Assembly: GCF_047971885.1 (NCBI RefSeq)
Contig: NZ_JBKEAE010000062.1
Location: 1 to 64,000 of the forward strand
Reading direction: 5' to 3'
DNA from: Tropicimonas sp047971885
Lineage (GTDB): Bacteria; Pseudomonadota; Alphaproteobacteria; Rhodobacterales; Rhodobacteraceae
DNA length: 64,000 nucleotides
This document shows, in pieces, positions 44,595 to 55,060 of this stretch. Below the pieces are notes generated by a model. The model had not been told where the DNA came from and made no database searches. It saw nothing but the letters and a program-made list of their open reading frames with translations. The position numbers were made by a program, and so were the translations under genes. Positions within the stretch are counted from its first letter, which is position 1; every line of letters starts with the position of its first letter.

Positions 44595-44637
44595 ACCTTG
44601 ACGGGATCTCGTCAAGGTCCGGCCCCGTTCCGGGCCG
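44595..44637. promoter_or_regulatory. Two adjacent inverted repeats between dhaKL and iolG
   Basis: ACCTTGAC and GTCAAGGT are perfect 8-base arms around an 8-base loop (44595-44618), directly followed by CGGCCC/GGGCCG arms around a 6-base loop (44620-44637). They lie 38-80 bases past the dhaKL stop and 69 or more bases before the iolG start. They may be an operator for the iolG part of the run or an attenuating terminator. Confidence 0.45.
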
Positions 44638-44674
44638 ACACGCGCCGGCCGGTGACGGACACACCGGCGCGGGA

Positions 44675-46468
44675 TCAACCGCGCCTGAGCGCCGGTTCGG
44701 CGCGGTCGCGCGTCTGTTCCTCAAACGACCGGCGAAACGCCTCGATCATCAGATAGCTCGACGCGGAGCCGGGATCGATATGACCGAACGAGCGCTCGCC
44801 CAGCCGTGCCGTTCGCCCCTTGCGGGCGGCGATGTTCGCCGTCGCCTTCATGCCGTGCAGCGCACCGCGCGCGGCGGCGCGCAGACAACCGGCAACATCG
44901 GCACCTTCATCCAGCGCCAGCCGCGCCGCGTCGATCCCCGGCCAACAGGCATCAAGCATGGTCTTGTCGCCGCGCACCGCCCCGCCGCGCTGCTCGATCC
45001 CCCGGGCGGCTGCCTCGAAAAAGGCCACCAGCGCCGCTGCGTCGAGCCCGTCCCGCCCCGCCGCCGAAACACCCGCCGCCAGAAAGGCCGAGGCGTAAAG
45101 CGGCCCGGTCGAGGCGCCGACGGCATTGAGAAAGGTCGTCGCGATGCGGGCGCAGATCGCCTCGATATCGTCATCGGGCATGCGCTCTGCCATCGCCCTG
45201 CGCACCGCACGCCACCCGAGGCCCATCGTCACACCGTGATCGCCGTCCCCCACCACCCCGTCGAGTTCCGAAAGCCAGTCGGCGTGGTCCTCGACCGCGA
45301 ACGAGGCGGCGACAATCATGTTGGCGAAGATGTCGGGGGTGATCTCGCCACCGGGGCGGTGCGTGCCGTCATGCCGCGTCACGGATCTGGCGGCGACGGG
45401 TGGCGCCGGCGCAGCGACGGGCGCCAGACGATCCGCCACGGAAACCGGCGCGGGTGGCGCGCCGACCTTCAGTGTAACCGAGTGGCAGGGATGATCGAGC
45501 AGCGCGGCGAGTTCGTCGTCGAGCCGGATGAGCGAAATCGACGCGCCCGCCATTTCGAGCGAGGTCGCATATTCCCCGACATACGAGCAATGGATCGATA
45601 CCCCCAGATCGCCGAGGATCTGCCGGGTCCGGCGATGCAGCAGGTAGAGTTCCATCAGCGTCGTTGATCCCAGGCTGTTGACCAGTACCCCAACCCGGTC
45701 GCCGGCCGTCAGGTGAAGCTCGCCCAGCACATGCTCCAGCAGGATATCTGTCACCTCATCGGCGCTTTCCACCCGCGCGCGGCGGATGCCGGGCTCGCCA
45801 TGCAGCCCCATGCCGATTTCCATCTCGTCATGGCCAAGATCGAAATTCGGCTTGCGCGTCTGCGGCAGGGAGCACGAGCTGAGCGCAACCCCCATCGTCG
45901 CCGTCGATGCGTTCGCCTTGCGCGCCAGGCGCTCCACCTCGTCGAGGGCCGCCATCCGGTCCGCCGCCGCACCCGCCACCTTGAAGACAAAGAAGTCGCC
46001 GGCGATACCGCGCCGCTGGCTGCGGCACTCGGCCGGCGCCGAGGTCACATCGTCGGTCACGCGAACCGAGCGGACATCTATCCCCGCCGAAATGGCCTCG
46101 TCGGCGGCCATGTCGAAATTCATCGTGTCGCCGGTGTAGTTGCCATAAAGGTAAAGCACACCGGCGCCACCGTTCACTGCCCTCGTGGCCTCGACTATCG
46201 GTTCGGGAGAGGGCGAGGCGAAGACGTTGCCGATGGCGGCCGCATCCGCCAGCCCGCGCCCGACATATCCGCAAAATGCCGGCTCGTGGCCCGAACCACC
46301 GCCGACGACGATCCCCACCTTGCCCAGGCGCGGCCCGTTCACCGCGCGCACCACACGGCCGGTACTGCCCGCCGGTTCGAGAATCCCGGGATGCGCGCCG
46401 AGAAGCCCGTCGATCATCTCGTCGACGATCGCCTCGGACGTGTTCATCAGCTTCTTGGTTCTGTTCAC
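44675..46468 (-). CDS. Dihydroxyacetone kinase, fused DhaK-DhaL
   Basis: The 597-residue protein joins both kinase domains. DhaK (residues 1 to about 335) has GGGSGHEPAFCGYVG at about 57-71 and His223 in GMGLHGEPGIRRA, the His that binds the ketone covalently. After a Pro/Ala linker, DhaL (about 390-590) has VVGDGDHGVTMGLGWRA (Asp cluster binding ATP-Mg) and GALHGMKAT. It uses ATP, not PTS phosphate, as the fused type does. The DhaK sequence RRGIAGDFFVFKVAGAAA resembles kinases that act on tetruloses such as erythrulose, so dihydroxyacetone is not certain. The GTG start follows TGGAGAAAC. Divergent from a SorC regulator. Confidence 0.88.
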   Translation of the reverse strand: MNRTKKLMNTSEAIVDEMIDGLLGAHPGILEPAGSTGRVVRAVNGPRLGKVGIVVGGGSGHEPAFCGYVGRGLADAAAIGNVFASPSPEPIVEATRAVNGGAGVLYLYGNYTGDTMNFDMAADEAISAGIDVRSVRVTDDVTSAPAECRSQRRGIAGDFFVFKVAGAAADRMAALDEVERLARKANASTATMGVALSSCSLPQTRKPNFDLGHDEMEIGMGLHGEPGIRRARVESADEVTDILLEHVLGELHLTAGDRVGVLVNSLGSTTLMELYLLHRRTRQILGDLGVSIHCSYVGEYATSLEMAGASISLIRLDDELAALLDHPCHSVTLKVGAPPAPVSVADRLAPVAAPAPPVAARSVTRHDGTHRPGGEITPDIFANMIVAASFAVEDHADWLSELDGVVGDGDHGVTMGLGWRAVRRAMAERMPDDDIEAICARIATTFLNAVGASTGPLYASAFLAAGVSAAGRDGLDAAALVAFFEAAARGIEQRGGAVRGDKTMLDACWPGIDAARLALDEGADVAGCLRAAARGALHGMKATANIAARKGRTARLGERSFGHIDPGSASSYLMIEAFRRSFEEQTRDRAEPALRRG

Positions 46469-46836
46469 GCCGTTTCTCCATCAACCGGTTGTCCGCGCCC
46501 CGTCGGCCGGGCGCCACGCACCTATGCCGACGCACTCGCGTATCCGTCAGACCGCGGTCGCAAAGGCCGGCGATCACCTGCCGGAACACACACCGCCCCA
46601 GACGTTCGGTCCAGGCGGAATCAACCTAGCCGCATATCGTACATCGTGCCACCGCGGAACCGCCGACATCGTGCCACAGCGTGTGGCCGCGCATCCTGTC
46701 TGCGCCGCAATCGCCCTGCTTCAGATGGACAGCTTTACGGCGCCGGGCAAATCGCCTTATCTGGGTGTGGTATTACAGGTTCGTGAATTCCCTGAAGCTA
46801 CGTGGACAGAATGTGAAACACTCCAACCAATCCCGG
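46469..46836. promoter_or_regulatory. Divergent region with 12-base direct repeats, likely SorC operator
   Basis: This 368-base region separates dhaKL from the SorC-family regulator gene. It holds two perfect copies of ACATCGTGCCAC, at 46641-46652 and 46666-46677, 25 bases apart start to start. Direct repeats at helical spacing in front of a regulator and its divergent operon are typical operator candidates. No gene is supported here; open frames running through it are shadows. Confidence 0.5.
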
Positions 46837-47790
46837 ATGACGGCCGGATATTCCCCGGCGTCGGAAGAAGAACACCTGAAGGCCCGGATCGCCTGGTTCT
46901 ATTTCGTCGGCGGCATGACACAACAGCAGATCGCCGATCAGATGGGTGTGACCAGATTGCGCGTCAATCGCACAATAGGGCAGGTTCGGGCCGAGGGATC
47001 GGTCTATATCGACCTGCGGCTGCCGCTGGCCGATTGCGTCATGCTGGAGGAGGAGATCAGGAAGCGCTACGATCTGGAGCAGGTGCTGGTGGTTCCGACG
47101 ATGGACGGCTACGGCAAGATGCAGCGCACGATCGGCGAGGCGGCAGGCCAGATGCTTCAGGCCCACCTGCCGCGCCATCGCGGGCTTGGCGTGGGATGGG
47201 GACAGACGCTCAGCCATTCGGTGCGCCGTATCTGCGGGCAGAAGGGCAATCTCGATCACGTCGTCGGGCTGATGGGGGCAATTCCGCACGGCTCGGGCAG
47301 CAACACGATCGAGGTGGCGACCGCGATGGCGCGCAGGCTCGATGTGGAATGCTACTACCTTACCGCGCCGATCTTCTGTCGTTCTGCCGAAATCCGCGAG
47401 GCGCTGCTGGGAGACGAGGATCTGGCCGATGCCATGACAAAGGCGGACGCGGCCGAGGTTGCCCTCGTCACCTGCGGAGATCTGTCGCATCACTCGTCGG
47501 TCATGTCGCTGACCATGGTGCGCAAGGCGCTGCCCGAGCTTGAGGAACTGGAAACGGTGGGCGATATCCTCGGCTGTTTTCTCAGTGCGGACGGCGAGAT
47601 TATCGACCATCCGCTGAACCGGTCGATCATCGCGCTTTCGCCCGAACTGTTGCGAAACAAGCCGGTGTCGATACTTGCATCCGGCGGGCGGAACAAGCTG
47701 CCGATCACCCGCGCCATCCTGCGTGGCGGCTATGTGAACCGGCTCGTCACCGACGAGAGCGTCGCCCGGGCACTGATCTACGAAACCTGA
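46837..47790 (+). CDS. SorC/DeoR-family transcriptional regulator
   Basis: The 317-residue protein has an N-terminal helix-turn-helix (ARIAWFYFVGGMTQQQIADQ, then MGVTRLRVNRTIGQVRAEG) and the SorC sugar-binding domain with GVGWGQTLSHSV and the phosphosugar-loop region ILASGGRNKLPITRAILRGGYVNRLVTDE. SorC regulators bind phosphorylated sugars. It is divergent from dhaKL-iolG-Gfo/Idh, so it most likely controls them. The start is uncertain: the frame is open upstream and a GTG at 46813 is possible; this ATG gives the family's usual length. Confidence 0.87.
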   Translation: MTAGYSPASEEEHLKARIAWFYFVGGMTQQQIADQMGVTRLRVNRTIGQVRAEGSVYIDLRLPLADCVMLEEEIRKRYDLEQVLVVPTMDGYGKMQRTIGEAAGQMLQAHLPRHRGLGVGWGQTLSHSVRRICGQKGNLDHVVGLMGAIPHGSGSNTIEVATAMARRLDVECYYLTAPIFCRSAEIREALLGDEDLADAMTKADAAEVALVTCGDLSHHSSVMSLTMVRKALPELEELETVGDILGCFLSADGEIIDHPLNRSIIALSPELLRNKPVSILASGGRNKLPITRAILRGGYVNRLVTDESVARALIYET

Positions 47791-47843
47791 CGCGGCCGCA
47801 CAGGGCGCCGGTCAGTGCGGTGCGGCACCGGGCAGCGCACCCT

Positions 47844-50156
<2,313 letters not shown>

Positions 50157-50230
50157 GGAACCCCGTCGAACTGTTGGAGGCCCGGTCTACAATCACCGCC
50201 AATGGCGGCCAAGCAAAATCGGCGACGGCC

Positions 50231-53200
50231 TCAGACTCCGACGGGCGCAAGCGCGACGCGCAGATCGAGCGGCTGGTCGGCCGGGATCAGGAATTGCGCA
50301 TGCACCGGCGCGCCCCAGCTGTCGTCCCCGCCGACCCCCAATTGCCGCGCTGCAAGGGTCACGACGGTACGGCAGACCGGCGGCAGTTCCTCAGGGTGGA
50401 GGGCACTTTCCAGTTCGAAGGCGTTCCACGGCAGAACACCCAGTTCGAACGGTGCGGCCTCGGCAGCAAAACGCAGGCCACGCCCGCCCGCATCCGTTAC
50501 CGCGGCCCAGCGGACCCCCGTCCGGTTGCCGCATTCCTGCGGCACCGGATAAGGCGACAGGTTTCCCGCCACGGTGCCGTCATAAACTCCCAGTCGTGCG
50601 CCACGGCAGCGGTCGGAGTAGTTTTCATCGGGTCCGAGCCCGTAATAGCGGAAGCGGTCGAATTCGGGCGGCAGGGTGAATTGCAGGCCGAAGACCGGCA
50701 GATCCGGCAGCCCCGCCGCGCCGGGATAGGAGGCCGCGACATGGATCAGGCCGTCGCGGCCCACGCGGTAGGAAACGGCAGGCTGTACCCCGATGCCCGG
50801 AAGCGCGAAGCGATAGAGAATCGCGGGTTCGTCCGCATCCGCATCGACCTCGACCTTTGCGATCTTCTGATAGCGCGTTGCCGTCGCCCACAGGCCGTGA
50901 TCGAATCCATGGTGGCGCCCGCGGTCGTTGTCGGTCATCGCCCGCCAGAAAGTCAGGCGCGGCGGGCGGCGGATGAACTCGGTTCCCCCGGCCACAACCG
51001 AACCGAGCCCGCCGAAGACCCGGGCGAACATCGCGCGATAGCCCGGCGCCTCGACCCCGAGGTTGAGATCGCCCCGGATCACATGCAGATTGACCGGTGG
51101 GATGGCGGCCGTATCGCCCGCGACCGTCCAGACGTTCTCGCCAAAGGCAACCTCGTGCCCGGCGTCGGCCCAGAGGGTCGGCGCCGCCAGCCGCAGCGAA
51201 CATTGCAGCGCGTATTCGCCCGGCACATCGCATTCGGGCAGATCGAGCGGAACGCGCCGTGCCCCGCCCGGCGGCACGTCGGCCATCGTCTCGGCGGCGA
51301 ACACCTCGGCGCCGTCACGCAGCAGGCTGTAGCGCAGCACATACCCCGCTGTCGAAACGAAGAGATTGCGGTTGCGCAACACGACATCGCCCGTGCCGGG
51401 GCGCAGATCGACCGTCTGATACAGCGCCCTGACCTCCTGCACCTTGGGCGTCGCCTCGCGAAAGGCGGTCACGATCCCGTCGGCGCAGAACTCGTAATCG
51501 CTGGGCCGGTCGTCGAAATCGCCGCCATAGGCCAGATGGCGCCGGCCGTCTTCCCCGCCGGTCGCGATCGCCTGATCGATATAGTCCCAGATGAAGCCGC
51601 CCTGATACATCTCGTACCTTTCGGCAAGATCGGTGTAGAGGCACATGCCGCCACAGGAATTGCCCATCGCATGCGTGTATTCGCACAGAATGAAGGGCTT
51701 TTTCGGATCGTCCTCCAGATAGGCCGCAACCTCCTGCGGTCTGGCGTACATCCGGCTTTCCATGTCCGATGTGTCGTCATGGCGCCGGTCGCGGAATACC
51801 CCCTCGTAATGGACCAGCCGCGAAGGGTCGCGGGTGCGGAAATACTCCGACATCTCGAAGATGTTCCTGCCACCGTAGCTTTCGTTACCGCAGGACCAGA
51901 TCAGGATCGACGGATGGTTCTTGTCGCGCTCGAGCATGGATTTCGCCCGGTCGATCACGCAATCGCGCCATTCCGGGTGCCCGTCGGGCACCACCCAGTC
52001 CGGCCTGACCGCGCCGCCCTTCTGCCACGAGCCGTGCGATTCGAGGTTTGCCTCATCGATCACGTAAAGCCCGTATTCGTCGCACAGCCGGTAGAAGACG
52101 CTCTGGTTCGGATAGTGGCAGGTGCGCACGGCGTTGATGTTGTTCCGCTTGAAAAACAGCACATCCCACAGCATCTGTTCATGGGTAACGGCCCGCCCGC
52201 GACGGGCATCGAAATCGTGGCGGTTGATGCCGTTGAAGACGATGCGCTTGCCGTTGATCTTCATCACCTTGCCGTCCATCGCGAAACGGCGGAAGCCGAC
52301 CTTTTCGGCAATAGCCTCCACCTCGCAGCCGTCCGCATCCCTCAGCACGATCAGCAGGTTGTAAAGGTTCGGCGCCTCGGCGCTCCACAGCGCCGGCGCG
52401 GCGACCGGCAGGTGCAGGTCGAGCGTGTCCGCCGCGCTGGCGCTGGTCCGGGCGACGATCCCGCCACCCGGCCCCGCGAGCGATACATCGACCGAGCCGC
52501 CACCCGCCGGCAGGCACAGTTTCATCCGCAGGCGCAGAACGGCCGCCGCAAAATCGTCTTCGAGATCGGTGGTTACGAACAGATCGGACAGATGCAGCGC
52601 CGGTTGCACCTCCAGCCAGACATCGCGGAAAATGCCGGTCAGCCGCCAGAAATCCTGATCCTCGATCCAGCTTGCCGAAGATCTCTGGAAGACCTGAACC
52701 GCCAGACGGTTGGTGCCCAGCGCTATCGTACCGGTCACATCGAAGCGCGCGGGGGTGAAGCTGTCTTCGCTGTAGCCCACGAAAACCCCGTTGAGCCAGA
52801 CGAGAAAGGCCGTCTCGACCCCGTCGAACGTCAGCACCACACGCCCGCCCCCGGGCGCCCCGGAAAAATCGAACCCGCGCAGGTAGGAACCGACAAGGTT
52901 GTTTTCCGGCACCTGCGGCGGACGAAGCTCCTCCACCCCGTCCCATGGATATTGCGTGTTGACATACTGGTTGGTGCCGAACCCCTGCAACTGCATGTGA
53001 CCGGGCACTTCGATCTGATCCCAGCCCGAGGCGTCGAACCCGGCGGCATGAAAGCCCTCGGGCCGGGCGGCAACCCGGGCGGCGAGCGAGAAGCGCCACA
53101 TTCCGTTCAGCGACTGGCGAAACGCGCTCGGCCCGCCGGCAAGCGCCGCCGTCGCATCGGCATGGATGACATGATCCGAACAGGCCTCCATCCGGTTCAC

Positions 53201-53251
53201 CGCGAAAACACGCGGATCGCCCAGCCAGCCGATATCGGGTTGTTCGGTCAT
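50231..53251 (-). CDS. lacZ: Beta-galactosidase, glycoside hydrolase family 2
   Basis: The 1006-residue protein follows the five-domain LacZ plan: sugar-binding N-domain (ending GSYLRGFDF), Ig-like domains, a TIM barrel with RTCHYPNQSVFYRLCDEYGLYVIDEAN, acid/base Glu457 in WSCGNESYG and nucleophile Glu524 in ILCEYTHAMGNS, and the C-terminal beta domain (RYYGLGPDENYSDR). It hydrolyses beta-D-galactosides. There is no signal peptide, so it is cytoplasmic. The ATG follows the GGGGG at 53261. No permease or lac regulator is nearby. The GNESYG form resembles LacZ of Firmicutes more than the enteric enzyme. Confidence 0.9.
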   Translation of the reverse strand: MTEQPDIGWLGDPRVFAVNRMEACSDHVIHADATAALAGGPSAFRQSLNGMWRFSLAARVAARPEGFHAAGFDASGWDQIEVPGHMQLQGFGTNQYVNTQYPWDGVEELRPPQVPENNLVGSYLRGFDFSGAPGGGRVVLTFDGVETAFLVWLNGVFVGYSEDSFTPARFDVTGTIALGTNRLAVQVFQRSSASWIEDQDFWRLTGIFRDVWLEVQPALHLSDLFVTTDLEDDFAAAVLRLRMKLCLPAGGGSVDVSLAGPGGGIVARTSASAADTLDLHLPVAAPALWSAEAPNLYNLLIVLRDADGCEVEAIAEKVGFRRFAMDGKVMKINGKRIVFNGINRHDFDARRGRAVTHEQMLWDVLFFKRNNINAVRTCHYPNQSVFYRLCDEYGLYVIDEANLESHGSWQKGGAVRPDWVVPDGHPEWRDCVIDRAKSMLERDKNHPSILIWSCGNESYGGRNIFEMSEYFRTRDPSRLVHYEGVFRDRRHDDTSDMESRMYARPQEVAAYLEDDPKKPFILCEYTHAMGNSCGGMCLYTDLAERYEMYQGGFIWDYIDQAIATGGEDGRRHLAYGGDFDDRPSDYEFCADGIVTAFREATPKVQEVRALYQTVDLRPGTGDVVLRNRNLFVSTAGYVLRYSLLRDGAEVFAAETMADVPPGGARRVPLDLPECDVPGEYALQCSLRLAAPTLWADAGHEVAFGENVWTVAGDTAAIPPVNLHVIRGDLNLGVEAPGYRAMFARVFGGLGSVVAGGTEFIRRPPRLTFWRAMTDNDRGRHHGFDHGLWATATRYQKIAKVEVDADADEPAILYRFALPGIGVQPAVSYRVGRDGLIHVAASYPGAAGLPDLPVFGLQFTLPPEFDRFRYYGLGPDENYSDRCRGARLGVYDGTVAGNLSPYPVPQECGNRTGVRWAAVTDAGGRGLRFAAEAAPFELGVLPWNAFELESALHPEELPPVCRTVVTLAARQLGVGGDDSWGAPVHAQFLIPADQPLDLRVALAPVGV

Positions 53252-53411
53252 GGTGATACCCCCCACAGGAACGGCGGGGCCGGGTGCTGCGCGCCGGTCC
53301 GGCCCCTCGCGCCGACCATACGAAACGGAATGGCGGGGTACAGGGCAAATCCGAACCGGACCCGCGACGGGAAAGCCGGCGGCGGCGCAGACCGCAAAGC
53401 TCCTTCGGTGT

Positions 53412-53494
53412 GGCAAAAGACCCCGTACCGGACGGGGCGCTTGCCTTTGCAATCCGCATGCCAATACCCAGATAGCAACCGAAGACTTGCAAGG
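53412..53494 (+). promoter_or_regulatory. cbpA leader with nested stem and possible heat-responsive structure
   Basis: In the 251-base gap before cbpA there is a nested stem: GGCAA (53412-53416) pairs with TTGCC (53441-53445) and encloses CCCCGT/ACGGGG (53421-53437). Closer to the gene, CTTTGCAA (53445-53452) can pair with TTGCAAGG (53487-53494), covering part of the AAGGAG ribosome site. CTTG at 53440 with CCAATA at 53461, 17 bases apart, loosely resembles an RpoH promoter. None of this is proven. Confidence 0.35.
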
Positions 53495-53502
53495 AGCATG
53501 AC

Positions 53503-54441
53503 ATGAGTCGCGATCCCTATGACGCGCTCGGTGTATCCAGGACCGCGACGGACGACGAAATCCGCAAGGCCTATCGCAAGATCGCCAAGACCAGCCACCC
53601 CGACCTCAACCCGGGGGACACGTCGGCCGAAGCGCGCTTCAAGGAAGCCGCCGCCGCCTATGACCTGCTCAGGGACCCTGAGACCAGGGCACGCTATGAC
53701 AAGGGCGAGATCGACGCGACCGGAGCGGAGCGGCCGGAAAGACGCTTCTATCGCGAATACACCGAGCAGCCCGGCAACACCTATTATTCCTCGCGCGGGT
53801 TCGAGGATTTCGGTGACGCCAACGATATTTTTGCCGAAATCCTGCGCCAGCGCGGAACGCGCGGCGACAGCCGTCAGTGGGCTGGCGGCTTTGGCGGCGA
53901 GATCCGGCAGAAGGGTCAGGATGCGCGCTATACGCTGGATGTGAGCTTTCTCGATGCCACCCGTGGCAGCAAGCAGCGCATCACGCTTCCTGGCGGCGAC
54001 GCGCTCGAAGTCACCATTCCCGAAGGGGCAAAGGACGGTCAGACGATCCGCCTGCGCGGCAAGGGCGGCGAAGGGATCGGTGGTGGCGCGCGCGGCGACG
54101 CGCTGATCACGCTGAATGTCCGCCCCGACAGGATATTCCGCCGCGACGGCGACGATATCGTGATGACGCTGCCGGTCACGCCCTACGAGGCGGTGCTGGG
54201 CGCCCGCATCCCGGCGCCCACCATCGACGGCATGGTCGCGCTCAAGGTTCCGCCGGGATCGTCGGGCGGCAAGGTGCTGCGCCTGCGCGGCCGCGGCGCC
54301 AGAGGCAGGAACGGCAAGGGGGATGCGCTGTTCGAACTGCGCATCGCCCTGCCCGACAAGATCGACGAGACGCTGAAGAAGGACATGGAGGCGTGGCGCG
54401 ACGCCCACCCATACGATCCGCGGAAGGGGGTGACGGAATGA
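53503..54441 (+). CDS. cbpA: DnaJ-family co-chaperone CbpA
   Basis: The 312-residue protein has an N-terminal J domain (residues 4-68) with the HPD motif in TSHPDLNPG, no zinc-finger domain, and the two C-terminal beta domains (YTLDVSFLDATRGSKQRITLPGG; VPPGSSGGKVLRLRGRG). This is the CbpA layout: a DnaK partner in the cytoplasm for protein folding. The stop overlaps cbpM (ATGA). The ATG follows AAGGAG. Confidence 0.92.
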   Translation: MSRDPYDALGVSRTATDDEIRKAYRKIAKTSHPDLNPGDTSAEARFKEAAAAYDLLRDPETRARYDKGEIDATGAERPERRFYREYTEQPGNTYYSSRGFEDFGDANDIFAEILRQRGTRGDSRQWAGGFGGEIRQKGQDARYTLDVSFLDATRGSKQRITLPGGDALEVTIPEGAKDGQTIRLRGKGGEGIGGGARGDALITLNVRPDRIFRRDGDDIVMTLPVTPYEAVLGARIPAPTIDGMVALKVPPGSSGGKVLRLRGRGARGRNGKGDALFELRIALPDKIDETLKKDMEAWRDAHPYDPRKGVTE

Positions 54442-54770
54442 GCCTGTTCTACTCGGAAAAGGAAACCGTCGAGACCGTCGGCGGCCTGACGAAACGGCGC
54501 CTGACGAGCTATGTGAGCGCCGACCTCGTGCGCCCGGCCCATTCCGACGCTGGCCCGCGCTACACCGGTATGGACCTTGCCCGGCTCGAACTGATCTGCG
54601 AGTTGAGCGACACGTTCGGAATGCAGGACGAGGCGCTGGAACTGGTCATGTCGCTGCTCGACCAGCTTCACGGCATGCGGGCCGAAATGCGCGCACTGGC
54701 CAGCGCGCTCGACCGCGAACCCGACGAGGTGCGCGCGCGCATCACCGAAGCGGTGAAGGCGGTCGGCTAA
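54438..54770 (+). CDS. cbpM: Chaperone modulator CbpM
   Basis: The 110-residue helical protein fits CbpM (HTH-like MerR-type fold): VETVGGLTKRRLTSYVSADLVRP, then YTGMDLARLELICELSDTF. CbpM binds the J domain of CbpA and blocks its action on DnaK. It starts inside the cbpA stop codon (ATGA), so expression is coupled, as in E. coli. Confidence 0.88.
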   Translation: MSLFYSEKETVETVGGLTKRRLTSYVSADLVRPAHSDAGPRYTGMDLARLELICELSDTFGMQDEALELVMSLLDQLHGMRAEMRALASALDREPDEVRARITEAVKAVG

Positions 54771-55060
54771 GCGAATACCAATCCGTCCTGCGGAACAGAT
54801 CATCGCCGGCCGCAAAATAGTTCTGTCCAACAGCAGGAGGTTAGGGCATAGATATGGGCGACCCATACCTTGAACGTGCCGTCCGGAGCATAAGGGCGCC
54901 TGAATGAAGTAAAGACTTGGAAACAAGAGTAATTCGTTGGCGCCAACATGATCCAATGGAAATTTTTTTGCACCCTGCGTTCACAATGTGCTTTCGGGCA
55001 AAAGCGCTAGAATAGGATCCGTTGATGTATTAACCATGATCCTGGGTAGGTTTCGAAAGG
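54771..55060. other. AT-rich intergenic leader before the GSCFA gene
   Basis: This 290-base region has no supported gene and marks a sharp drop in GC from about the cbpM stop. It contains a perfect short inverted repeat, TATGGG-CGA-CCCATA (54853-54867), and a run of seven T at 54964-54970. It may hold the promoter of the AT-rich gene pair downstream. Confidence 0.45.

Noticed and set aside
50174..53506. A very long open frame (over 1100 codons) on the plus strand opposite lacZ
   Set aside because: It is the mirror of a convincing GH2 gene; the translated sequence is Arg/Pro/Gln-rich with no motif, as expected for antisense frames in GC-rich DNA.
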